This document shows positions 1 through 6,907 of a DNA stretch of 12,085 nt, piece after piece; positions within the stretch are counted from its first letter, which is position 1; every line of letters starts with the position of its first letter. Location: positions 1 to 12,085 of the forward strand of contig JANWWX010000017.1 of assembly GCA_025057195.1 (NCBI GenBank), given 5' to 3'. The stretch is from Leptospiraceae bacterium (GTDB lineage Bacteria > Spirochaetota > Leptospiria > Turneriellales > Turneriellaceae). The notes under the pieces were generated by a model that made no database searches, had not been told where the DNA came from, and saw only the letters and a list, made by a program, of their open reading frames with translations. Both the position numbers and the translations under genes were made by a program.

Positions 1-159
1 GATTACCGCATTCAAGTGGAAATCCGAAAGATCATCAACAGTGAAACACACGCGCTACAGCTTACAAAAGGAAAAATTTTACCAGTCAGTGGTACCATCG
101 TTGCGGTTGAATACGAAAGCTCGGACTATTATGAACTAGTAAAATTTTATCTAAAATGA
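1..159 (+). CDS. 3' end of an unrecognised protein gene (partial, start outside window)
   Basis: Frame 1 is open from the first base to a TGA at 157-159 and encodes the last 52 residues of a protein ending in YYELVKFYLK. No start codon lies in the window, so only the C-terminus is visible. It contains a short glycine- and valine-rich stretch (GKILPVSGTIVAVEYES) that would fit beta strands, but I recognise no family. By direct count 60 of the first 160 bases are G or C, clearly lower than the genes to the right, and it uses TTA and CTA leucine codons and many AAA codons. It converges on the minus-strand dehydrogenase gene, with 33 nt between the two stops. The open frame and different composition make a real coding end more likely than chance, but function is unknown. 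Confidence 0.55.
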   Translation, partial: DYRIQVEIRKIINSETHALQLTKGKILPVSGTIVAVEYESSDYYELVKFYLK

Positions 160-192
160 AACTTGCATAGTGGCCATCACCACGGCTTGCGC

Positions 193-1002
193 TCAACTTT
201 GGCCTTGGAGTCCACGCACATAGCGCCGGTAGGCAAGGTATGCTGCCAGATCCGGAAAATGGCGGGCGACAAAGGCCACCAGCTTGTTGGTGAACCCCGG
301 TGCCAAAACGCGCCGGTTGGATTCGACGAGCCGCACCAGGTAGGAGGCCACTTGCTCTGCGCTCATGCGCGAGATGGTGGAGTGGGGTGCACTGCCATCG
401 GTGGGGGTGTTGGTATGGAAACCGGTGGCGATGCCCGCCGGGCGCAGGATCTGCATTCGGATTTTGCTACCAACAGCGCGTAGCTCCGAGGCCCAGGCGC
501 GCACAAAAATTTCTGCGGCAGCCTTGCTTGCGGCATAGACACTGCGACCCGGCATTGCGAAATACTGCATCAGGCTTGAGACCAAAACAAAACGAGGTTC
601 TGACGAATGTTCCAAAAGCGGTGCTGTTGCCTGCGCCACCACGATACACGAAAGTGCATTGGTGCGCAGGGTCAATTCGGCATTGCGGAGTTTAGTTTGG
701 GCAATGGTGCCAATATGGTTGATCCCAGCGTTGTGCACCACTAAGTCCAGTTTCTGGATCCGGAATTTTTGGCATAGCCTATGCAGTTGTGTTGCGAATT
801 GGGGGCTTGCACTATCGGCAGCAAAAAATAGCACAGGCGTTTCAAAGGCATTCGCTGCTTCTTTAAGCCGCTGGCGATCGCGGGCGTTGAGTAGCAGGGC
901 ATAGCCCTTTTGTGCCAGAGCCTGCGCAATCGCAAAGCCCAGCCCGCGGCTTGCTCCCGTGACAAGCGCAACACGCTTTTGCGGATCCCAAGCATTAGCC
1001 AT
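193..1002 (-). CDS. Short-chain dehydrogenase/reductase (SDR), classical type
   Basis: This is a 269-residue NAD(P)-dependent oxidoreductase of the classical SDR family. The Rossmann cofactor motif TGASRGLG is at residues 15-22, the structural NAG motif at 91-93, the conserved Asn at 115 (RTNALS), and the catalytic Ser at 142-143 with YAASK at 156-160 (Tyr156, Lys160). The PG-type loop after strand six reads RPAG at 187-190. The NAR(D) stretch after the second strand (39-42) has a basic residue that often goes with NADP(H) preference; that is inference. The length is normal for the family plus a short basic C-terminal extension. Substrate cannot be read from sequence. Its ATG overlaps the TGA of the upstream folK-panB gene by one base (TGATG), so translation is probably coupled. 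It is the last gene of the minus-strand train. Confidence 0.93.
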   Translation of the reverse strand: MANAWDPQKRVALVTGASRGLGFAIAQALAQKGYALLLNARDRQRLKEAANAFETPVLFFAADSASPQFATQLHRLCQKFRIQKLDLVVHNAGINHIGTIAQTKLRNAELTLRTNALSCIVVAQATAPLLEHSSEPRFVLVSSLMQYFAMPGRSVYAASKAAAEIFVRAWASELRAVGSKIRMQILRPAGIATGFHTNTPTDGSAPHSTISRMSAEQVASYLVRLVESNRRVLAPGFTNKLVAFVARHFPDLAAYLAYRRYVRGLQGQS

Positions 1003-2261
1003 CAGAACCTCTCCTGCTCGTTGGGGAATTTACGCTCACGCACGTCGGCCGCGTATTGTTCTACGGCACTGATGACACTGGCGCTGAGATTGGCGTAGCG
1101 GCGCACAAAGCGCGGCGAAAAGTCGGGGTCAAGCCCCAAGAGGTCGTTTAACACCAGCACCTGGCCATCGGTAAGGTCGCCGGCACCAATGCCAATGGTT
1201 GGAATCGAAAGAGAAGCCGTGACACGCCCGGCCAGCTCGGTGGGGACCATTTCGAGTACAATCGCAAACACGCCGGCTTTCTCAAGCGCAGCGGCGGCAC
1301 GCAGGATATTTTCCGCACTAGACGGGGTTTTGCCCTGCACACGGTAACCCCCGAATGCCAAAAGCGATTGCGGGGTGAAACCCAAGTGTCCCATCACAGG
1401 AATGCCACTTTTGATGAGCGCGCGGATCTGCGGTAAAAATAGCCCCTCCAGTTTGACAGCATCGGCTCCCGTCTCTTTGATGATCCGCCCGGCGTTGGCT
1501 ACGGCATCCCGGACTGAAGTCTGATACGACAGGAAGGGCAGATCGACAATGAGGAATGCCTGTGGGGCGCCGCGGCGGACAATCCGTGCGTGGTAAACCA
1601 TTTCCTCCACAGTCACCGGCAGCGTGTTGGCATGCCCCTGCATTACATTGCCGAGCGAATCACCGACCAAGATGGCATCAATCGAGGTGCGCGCCAAAAG
1701 CCTGGCGAAGGCATAGTCATAGCAAGTGACGACGGCAATTTTTTCACCTAAGGATTTTTTTTTGGCAAAGTCTTGGATGTTCATGATCGTACGCCCCCGG
1801 ATGCGGGCATAGCGTAGCCCTACCTCCGGGTCTATGGCGTCGGGCTTGAGTTCACACATAATCTGTCGAACCCATTCGCGTGCCCGGTTGAAAGGATGTG
1901 GGATGTGCAGCTGTGCGCTGCGGAATGTACCCCCCGAAAACCAAACGATGTCGATGTCGATTTCACGGGGTCCATTTTTAATGCGCGGGATACGCCCAAT
2001 TTCTTTCTCCAAAGCCAAAATTTGCCCAAGCAATGCTTCCGGCTCTGTGGTCGTTTCAAGCCAAACCCCCTGGTTGAGGAATTTTCCCTGCGCGCGGATT
2101 AGGATTGGCCAGGTCTCATAGCGGCGAGTCGTGGCCCGGACGGTGCCCAACCGCGCCAGGCCGCTGATGGCCTGGTCGAGGTAGAAATTCCGATCGCCAA
2201 CGTTGCTACCTAAAGCTAAGATGTATTCGAATTTCACTGGGTGGGTTTCTGGGCCAACCAC
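1002..2261 (-). CDS. folK-panB: FolK-PanB fusion: HPPK domain joined to ketopantoate hydroxymethyltransferase
   Basis: One uninterrupted 419-codon frame carries two complete enzymes. Residues about 10-155 are HPPK (FolK), which pyrophosphorylates 6-hydroxymethyl-dihydropterin in folate synthesis: ALGSNVGDR at 16-24, GKFLNQGV at 59-66, and NGPREIDIDIVW at 96-107 with the paired Mg-binding aspartates D102 and D104. LHIPHP (118-123) and the following Arg match the family C-terminus. Residues 160-419 are PanB, which makes ketopantoate from ketoisovalerate and 5,10-methylene-tetrahydrofolate: VGDSLGNV (D201), VDLPF (D240), KLEG (E272) as metal ligands, GHLGFTPQS, GGYRVQGK, LEMVP with the probable catalytic E337, and IGIGAG. 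Both sites look intact. The GTG at 2261 has an AGGAAG seven bases upstream. A GTG at 2237 would overlap the upstream TGA as GTGA and give the usual HPPK N-terminus (MKFEYILALGSN), so the start is uncertain. An internal ATG at 1784, preceded by GGGGG, could also yield free PanB. Confidence 0.95.
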   Translation of the reverse strand: MVGPETHPVKFEYILALGSNVGDRNFYLDQAISGLARLGTVRATTRRYETWPILIRAQGKFLNQGVWLETTTEPEALLGQILALEKEIGRIPRIKNGPREIDIDIVWFSGGTFRSAQLHIPHPFNRAREWVRQIMCELKPDAIDPEVGLRYARIRGRTIMNIQDFAKKKSLGEKIAVVTCYDYAFARLLARTSIDAILVGDSLGNVMQGHANTLPVTVEEMVYHARIVRRGAPQAFLIVDLPFLSYQTSVRDAVANAGRIIKETGADAVKLEGLFLPQIRALIKSGIPVMGHLGFTPQSLLAFGGYRVQGKTPSSAENILRAAAALEKAGVFAIVLEMVPTELAGRVTASLSIPTIGIGAGDLTDGQVLVLNDLLGLDPDFSPRFVRRYANLSASVISAVEQYAADVRERKFPNEQERF

Positions 2262-2902
2262 GCCTCGACTTCCTGCTGTTTCTGCTTCAACCGCAGCAGG
2301 TGGTTTGCCGTGAAAACCGTATAGTCAATATCGCCAGCCAGGATGTCGGCACGGATCGTCTCAAGCCCCGGCAGGTCTATTTCAAAATTGTACGAGGAGG
2401 CTTCCAAGGCCAGCTCCTTTGCCTTTTTCCAATACGGCATCGATTCGCGGTAATAGCGTTCTGCTTGAGCAAACGACTCTTTGAGTTCGGGGGCAAAGTC
2501 GAGATTGTAAAAGTAAAGATGGCGCTTGTCAAAAAGCGACGCTAAACGCAGGTAAGAGCGCATGATCTGCAAATTGAGGTGCATGTGGATCAACAAGCGG
2601 TACTTATGGTATTCTTCGGGGTTGCGGATCGGGCAAAGCGCCTCGCGCGGATGGCGGAATTTCTTTTCGAGTGCGACCTTCAGGAAAAATATATTGCGCC
2701 GGATTTCTTCCTGCTGGTAGAGTTGGCGAAAGCTATAAAGCAAGAAAAAGTCCTCCACAAATTGTGGCGACCATTGGTGTAGCCTTTTGGGGATCCAGTC
2801 AGAAAATTTGGTGAACATCCCAGACTGGTCGTAATAATAGTCGAGCCGGAGCTGTGCATAAAGCGGCAGTGTCAAAAAAAGCAGGACCCACCATTTCGCC
2901 AC
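2234..2902 (-). CDS. Unrecognised exported alpha-helical protein (222 aa)
   Basis: I do not recognise this family. The N-terminus (MAKWWVLLFLTLPLYAQ) looks like a Sec signal peptide: one Lys, a hydrophobic core at about 4-14, and an A-Q cleavage site near residues 16-17. The mature part is rich in Tyr, Phe, Leu, Glu and Lys and appears mostly helical; residues about 144-168 (AQAERYYRESMPYWKKAKE and on) resemble a TPR-like helical hairpin, but I see no clear repeat register. It has only one cysteine (90) after the signal and no catalytic motif. The start is GTG; an in-frame ATG does not fit the signal peptide as well. Its 3' end overlaps the folK-panB gene by 28 nt (or by 4 nt as GTGA if that gene starts at 2237), and it lies 49 nt downstream of the BrkB-like gene. 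A periplasmic or outer-membrane-associated scaffold is possible but unproven. Confidence 0.75.
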   Translation of the reverse strand: MAKWWVLLFLTLPLYAQLRLDYYYDQSGMFTKFSDWIPKRLHQWSPQFVEDFFLLYSFRQLYQQEEIRRNIFFLKVALEKKFRHPREALCPIRNPEEYHKYRLLIHMHLNLQIMRSYLRLASLFDKRHLYFYNLDFAPELKESFAQAERYYRESMPYWKKAKELALEASSYNFEIDLPGLETIRADILAGDIDYTVFTANHLLRLKQKQQEVEAWLAQKPTQ

Positions 2903-2951
2903 ACCCGATTATCGGCAGGAGGCCATAGCCCCGGAAGTGTTTTATTTCGGC

Positions 2952-5315
2952 TCAATCGCCCTGCATCAGCTGTGCCAGTGTCACATTGCGGAAGACCCGT
3001 CCACGGTTGAGTTCCAATTGGTCGAAATATTCCTTGACTTTGCGCATGAAACTATCTTTAGGATTGTAATCCGGTATGGAATAGTCCGAAGGATCGAGGT
3101 CTTCGAGCAAGGTACTGATGCGGATCAAATCGGGGTGCATCGCCAGCACCCAACGGTGGTTTTCTGTCTCGGTGACATAGTTGCGTGCTGCCAGGCGCTC
3201 CATAATAAACTTGAATTCCTCCTGATCGCCAGAAGTATATTTGATCAACACATCGGTGGTGCAGTCGTTCTTGCCAGTAAAGAAAGCCTGTGCCAGTCGG
3301 CGTAGGATGCTGATACCATACCAAAGCTGGCGTTTGTGCCGTTCGGCAAGTTCCGCCTTTTTGCTCAACCGCAAGAGCTGGGGGTACTGGTTAAAGAACG
3401 CGATTTCGGCACCGAAAAGCACAATCAACGCGGAAACATAGAGCAAAAGCAAGGTGAGTGGCACCAGCGCGAGCGTGCCATAAAGCGCTGCTGTGCCTTT
3501 GGAAAAATGGGTCACATAGTATTTGTAGAGCAAAAGGAAGATGACCCACGAGATGGAAGTGACTGTCGCACCGATGGCAGCAGCCCGCCACTGCACAAAG
3601 GTGTAAGGGATGACTTTGTAGAGGGTGAAAAAGAGCAGGAAAATGACTAAAAACGGGATGAGCAGGTTGCCGAGCGCCGAAATCACCCGCCGCCAGAGCG
3701 GTGCTTTCTGGATGATTTTGAAACTTTTCATGCTGTCGGGTTTATTGCCATCGTGCAGCGCCTGCAGCATGACATAGTGATCCCCGACGGCGATGAATTT
3801 GGATTCCTTGGCAAAATAGCGCACGGCGTGCAAATCCACATCCGGGATATCAGAGAATGCTTCCCATTCGATGGTGCTATCCGGCAAGAAACGGGTATAG
3901 CGCAAAAGGCCATCACGCCCAACTGCCACGGCGTTGCCGTCGGGGGCTGCCGCAACATCCTGGAAAAATAGGGTTTCAGCGGTGGCCACGGGCTTCCAGC
4001 TTGTGCCTGCGTCGCGCGAAACGAGCAGCAGTCCCGCCTCGCCCACAATATAGGCATAATTTTCGGCGACAGCAATCCCGGTGATCGACTCCCGGCGTGG
4101 GCGCAGCGCACTGAGCACAGGTTTAAACGGCGTGAATGTCTCCCCCGCGTCCTCGGTCAAAAGGGCTGTGCTGTCGTCGCCGACCAAAAGCCAGGCCCCC
4201 GGGCGCAGCCGCGCGATTTGGTGTAAATTGGCACTGAGCCCCTGTTGGTAGTTGGGTTGCCAGGTCTCTCCGCCATCGGTGGTACGTAAAATCAAACCGT
4301 CGCTGCCAATGATGACTGCGCTGCGTTCGGTAATAAACTGCATGCGACGGAACGAGACCTCATAAACTCGGCCCTCTTGCTCTCGGTAGAAACGGCGTAC
4401 GCGGAATTTGTTGCCGTCTTTGCTGATGAGCAGGATCCCATTTTCAGTGATGATGAATTCGGTGTTGCCCGAACGGGCATAATCCACGAAAACAGCATTC
4501 CGTAGCATCGAGGCATCTGCCCGCGCTGCGCTGTCCACGATGTCTTTGCGGCTTTCTGGAATTATGGTATTGCGCGCGCCATTAAAGACAATGCGCTGGT
4601 TATCGACCTCGTAATCCACACCGCGCAGGATATTTTTTTCTTTAAACGGTTTGCCCTTTTCGCTTTGGACCAGAAAGACTTGCTTGTCACCCAGGATCTG
4701 CACGGTGTCTTGTGCGATGTGTACCTGGCGGAAATTGGGCGAGGCAAATTTGGCCAAGATGGACTGCGCGAGACTGATGCCCACCGCCAAGACAGCCGGG
4801 CCAAAGACCATGACCATGATGAAACCTGCGATTTTCTGCAACATGGGCCGTTTGCGGTTCACCCGCCAGATGCGGTTGATAGCATCCTCGATGTTGCGCA
4901 GGACACTCGTCGCAGAAAAAAGCAATACCAAAAAACCCACGCCGCCGATGGCGCCGGCATTTTTCAAAAATTCGCGGATGATGTTGAAATAGGGTTCGAG
5001 ATCGATCTTCAGGCCATTGAGTCGGGCAAAGTCGGCGATGCGGTCGAAATAGAGCTCAATGTCGATGAAGCGCGAACCAACCATCATGACCACGACCAGT
5101 GTCGGTACAAAGCTCACGACAATTGCGTAGCTGATTGAGGCACTGCGCAACAGGACTTCGTCATCGAGGAATTTGCGAAAGGTCGCCATGGCAAAGAGGA
5201 TCGACGACTGCAGTTTTCGCTGCAGTTTACGGGTTTCATCAAACTCCCCAGAAAGAGTTTTCGCAAAAAAGTCTTTGATCCTCAAAACCAATCCCGGCTT
5301 TTGCGACTCAGCCAT
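2952..5315 (-). CDS. BrkB/YihY-type membrane protein with a large inserted BNR/Ycf48-like repeat domain
   Basis: This 787-residue protein is about two and a half times the usual BrkB/YihY length. Membrane segments are near 60-82, 121-139 and 163-188, then 548-568, 578-600 and 610-640. BrkB-like signatures flank the gap: SATSVLRNIEDAINRIWRV before it, and VIPYTFVQWRAAAIGA plus ALYGTLALVPLTLLLLYVSA and GAEIAF after it. Residues about 190-545 are an insert with repeats spaced 41-46 residues, of the form G-x-D-G-L-(x)-T-x-D-G-G-x-T-W: 289-309, 334-356 (SDGLILRTTDGGETW), 376-397 (LLTEDAGETF), 422-443 (SRDAGTSW), 463-487 and 508-523. This suggests a beta-propeller of six or seven blades. Positive-inside reasoning (RVNRKRP in the 141-162 loop) places the insert in the periplasm. 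Residues about 655-787 look like a cytoplasmic winged-helix-like tail. Function of the family is unclear; the old RNase BN label is considered wrong. A perfect Shine-Dalgarno precedes the ATG. Confidence 0.9.
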   Translation of the reverse strand: MAESQKPGLVLRIKDFFAKTLSGEFDETRKLQRKLQSSILFAMATFRKFLDDEVLLRSASISYAIVVSFVPTLVVVMMVGSRFIDIELYFDRIADFARLNGLKIDLEPYFNIIREFLKNAGAIGGVGFLVLLFSATSVLRNIEDAINRIWRVNRKRPMLQKIAGFIMVMVFGPAVLAVGISLAQSILAKFASPNFRQVHIAQDTVQILGDKQVFLVQSEKGKPFKEKNILRGVDYEVDNQRIVFNGARNTIIPESRKDIVDSAARADASMLRNAVFVDYARSGNTEFIITENGILLISKDGNKFRVRRFYREQEGRVYEVSFRRMQFITERSAVIIGSDGLILRTTDGGETWQPNYQQGLSANLHQIARLRPGAWLLVGDDSTALLTEDAGETFTPFKPVLSALRPRRESITGIAVAENYAYIVGEAGLLLVSRDAGTSWKPVATAETLFFQDVAAAPDGNAVAVGRDGLLRYTRFLPDSTIEWEAFSDIPDVDLHAVRYFAKESKFIAVGDHYVMLQALHDGNKPDSMKSFKIIQKAPLWRRVISALGNLLIPFLVIFLLFFTLYKVIPYTFVQWRAAAIGATVTSISWVIFLLLYKYYVTHFSKGTAALYGTLALVPLTLLLLYVSALIVLFGAEIAFFNQYPQLLRLSKKAELAERHKRQLWYGISILRRLAQAFFTGKNDCTTDVLIKYTSGDQEEFKFIMERLAARNYVTETENHRWVLAMHPDLIRISTLLEDLDPSDYSIPDYNPKDSFMRKVKEYFDQLELNRGRVFRNVTLAQLMQGD

Positions 5316-5319
5316 TTTT

Positions 5320-5326
5320 CCTCCTT
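5320..5326 (-). promoter_or_regulatory. Strong Shine-Dalgarno for the BrkB-like gene
   Basis: AAGGAGG read on the minus strand lies four bases (AAAA) before the ATG at 5315, fixing that start. It stands out because the other genes of the train have weak or no recognisable ribosome binding sites and seem to depend on overlap with the gene before. This gene is separated from the upstream stop by 21 nt, so it probably needs independent initiation. Confidence 0.85.
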
Positions 5327-5336
5327 AAAAAAGGTG

Positions 5337-6359
5337 TCAATCGACCATCAAAACAATTTTTCCTGTGCTGCCCCGGCTTTCCAGCAGCTCGTGCGCTTCG
5401 CCAATTTGGCGCCACGACATCTGCCGCGAAACAAAAGTTTTTACTTTCCCCTCGTTAAACAGCTGCAGGATGGCGGCAAGCTCTTCGGCAATGAGCTCTG
5501 GGTTATCTTTAGCGATGCGCAGCATGTTGACGCCATAAAAGCCACGGCTATGCACCATCAAATCCACCATCGATAATGTCAGCATGCTCACCAATTGTGG
5601 TACCAGGAATGGCAATCGCAGTGGGTTGCGGTCGGTGAACGCGGCAGCCCCAAACGCCACCACACGCCCATTGGGCCGCAATAGATTGAGGTCTTTTTTG
5701 AAATAGGCACCACCGACCGAATCGAGCACGACGTCGATATTGGCCCCTCCGGCGAGGCGCAGGACTTCGCGTTCAAAGTCGGTGGTTTGGTAGTTGATGG
5801 CATGGTGCACACCGAATTGGCTGAGCAGTTCGAGTTTTTGTTCCGAACTGGCAGTGGCAAAAATTGTGCAGCCTGCGTTGCGGGCAAGTTGCACGGCGGC
5901 CAATCCAACACCCCCTGCGCCAGCATGGATCAACACATTGGCACCACGGCGCAGCGGGCCAGTCCCAAAAAGCGCATGGTATGCAGTGAGGAAGTTTACT
6001 GGGATCGATGCGGCCTCAGCAAAGCTAAGTTTTGGGGGTTTGCGTACGACCAAGCGCGCATCGGCCACTGCCAACTCCGCATAGCCACCAAAGTGGGTGA
6101 GTGCCATGACCTCGTCACCAGTACGGAACGGCACACCATCGCTGGTTGCTTGCACAACACCAGCCACCTCGTAGCCGGGAACAAACGGATAGCGCGGGGC
6201 ATCGTTGTACATGCCCTTGCGGGCCAGGATGTCTGCGAAGTTGAGGCCGAACGCGCGCACCGCAATCAAAAGCTCACCCGATTTGGCTTCTGGCTCAGGC
6301 CAGCTTTCGATGTGCAACGCCCCCGGACCCGACGGCGAACGGAAAGGTATGGCTCTCAT
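5337..6359 (-). CDS. Zinc-independent MDR oxidoreductase, VAT1/quinone-oxidoreductase-like
   Basis: This 340-residue protein belongs to the medium-chain dehydrogenase/reductase superfamily, close to NADPH:quinone reductase and the VAT1 group. The GroES-like catalytic domain spans about 1-120, with the family stretch GLNFADILARKGMY at 38-51 and PFVPGYEVAGVV at 58-69. The nucleotide-binding domain carries AGAGGVGLAAVQLAR at 146-160 and an ASSEQKLE segment after the second strand, which often accompanies NADPH use. The structural four-cysteine zinc cluster and the catalytic zinc ligands of true alcohol dehydrogenases are absent, so it should act without metal. The likely reaction is NADPH-dependent reduction of a quinone or an activated double bond; the substrate is not readable. 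Its ATG overlaps the upstream TGA by four bases (ATGA at 6356-6359). It is full length and intact. Confidence 0.93.
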   Translation of the reverse strand: MRAIPFRSPSGPGALHIESWPEPEAKSGELLIAVRAFGLNFADILARKGMYNDAPRYPFVPGYEVAGVVQATSDGVPFRTGDEVMALTHFGGYAELAVADARLVVRKPPKLSFAEAASIPVNFLTAYHALFGTGPLRRGANVLIHAGAGGVGLAAVQLARNAGCTIFATASSEQKLELLSQFGVHHAINYQTTDFEREVLRLAGGANIDVVLDSVGGAYFKKDLNLLRPNGRVVAFGAAAFTDRNPLRLPFLVPQLVSMLTLSMVDLMVHSRGFYGVNMLRIAKDNPELIAEELAAILQLFNEGKVKTFVSRQMSWRQIGEAHELLESRGSTGKIVLMVD

Positions 6360-6907
6360 GGTCTCTTGGTCCGATGCAGGTGTTTAGCTTTTGTAGGGGT
6401 GGCTCGCTGCCTTTTGCGGGGAGCCATCGGCGCAGGTGCCAGTTCCCTTTGTGGCTTTTTTCTGCTGCGCCACCAGCTGAGTTTATGCATCCGTTTTTCG
6501 TTGAGGATGCGGATGGTCTCCACAGCATAAGCAATCGCCACCGCTGTACCCTGTTCTTTTTGCAGCGCCTGATAAATGCCAGCCATGGCCTTGAGGTCGC
6601 GTGGCCGCGCGCCGACCAGCCGCGCTAGGATCTGCTGCAGCTCGCGGTTGTCACGGTCTTCTTCTGCCATACCCCTGATGGCATTACGCACCATAAAAAA
6701 GAAAGAGCTTTTATTGCGGTACTTTCTCAAAACCGCTGCAACGATAAAAAACTCCGGCCAGCGTGGGGAAATCGCCTTGCGCGATAGAAGGCCATAGCCA
6801 GCACCGACCAGGCGGGGCACACCCCACTTCAGCCATGCGTCCACCCCTCCACTGGTGCTTTTGGCCTTCCTTGCCATGTCGGTAAAGGTGATCATGCCGG
6901 GCGGCAT
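6356..6907 (-). CDS. Unrecognised small protein with a strongly basic C-terminal tail
   Basis: This encodes up to 183 residues of a family I do not recognise. The middle (about 50-142) looks helical, with a short hydrophobic patch at 52-60 (EFFIVAAVL), possibly helix core rather than a membrane span. Residues 147-183 form a low-complexity tail with 14 Lys/Arg in 37 positions plus Ala and Pro (RSRKKPQR, APRKRQRATPTKAKH), a composition typical of disordered nucleic-acid-binding or ribosome-associated tails. That role is inference only. The longest start is ATG 6907. The ATG at 6895 (residue 5) overlaps the upstream TGA exactly as ATGA, like several other junctions here, and may be the true start, giving 179 residues. 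No good Shine-Dalgarno precedes either. It overlaps the MDR gene downstream by four bases, supporting a real coding gene. Confidence 0.72.
   Translation of the reverse strand: MPPGMITFTDMARKAKSTSGGVDAWLKWGVPRLVGAGYGLLSRKAISPRWPEFFIVAAVLRKYRNKSSFFFMVRNAIRGMAEEDRDNRELQQILARLVGARPRDLKAMAGIYQALQKEQGTAVAIAYAVETIRILNEKRMHKLSWWRSRKKPQRELAPAPMAPRKRQRATPTKAKHLHRTKRP

Noticed and set aside
160..192. Possible bidirectional terminator between the converging genes
   Set aside because: Only a 4-bp GTGG/CCAC stem around 172-185 can be drawn, with no T-run on either strand.
193..1002. SDR as a pteridine reductase (FolM/PTR1-like) serving the folate enzyme next door, or as ketopantoate reductase
   Set aside because: FolM/PTR1 proteins have the TGxxxRxG form of the cofactor motif, while this protein has classical TGASRGLG. 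Ketopantoate reductase is not an SDR at all.
2903..2951. Inverted repeat CCGAT-T-ATCGG before the exported-protein gene
   Set aside because: The 5-bp arms leave a one-base centre, which cannot form a stable hairpin, and there is no T-run. It could be a small operator, but nothing else supports that.
3753..4111. Long overlapping frames on both strands inside the BrkB-like gene
   Set aside because: They are antisense or out-of-frame shadows of a gene with clear domain motifs and have no recognisable protein features.
2952..5315. Ribonuclease BN annotation
   Set aside because: That name was attached to YihY-type proteins by mistake in older literature. The sequence is a membrane protein with no nuclease motif.
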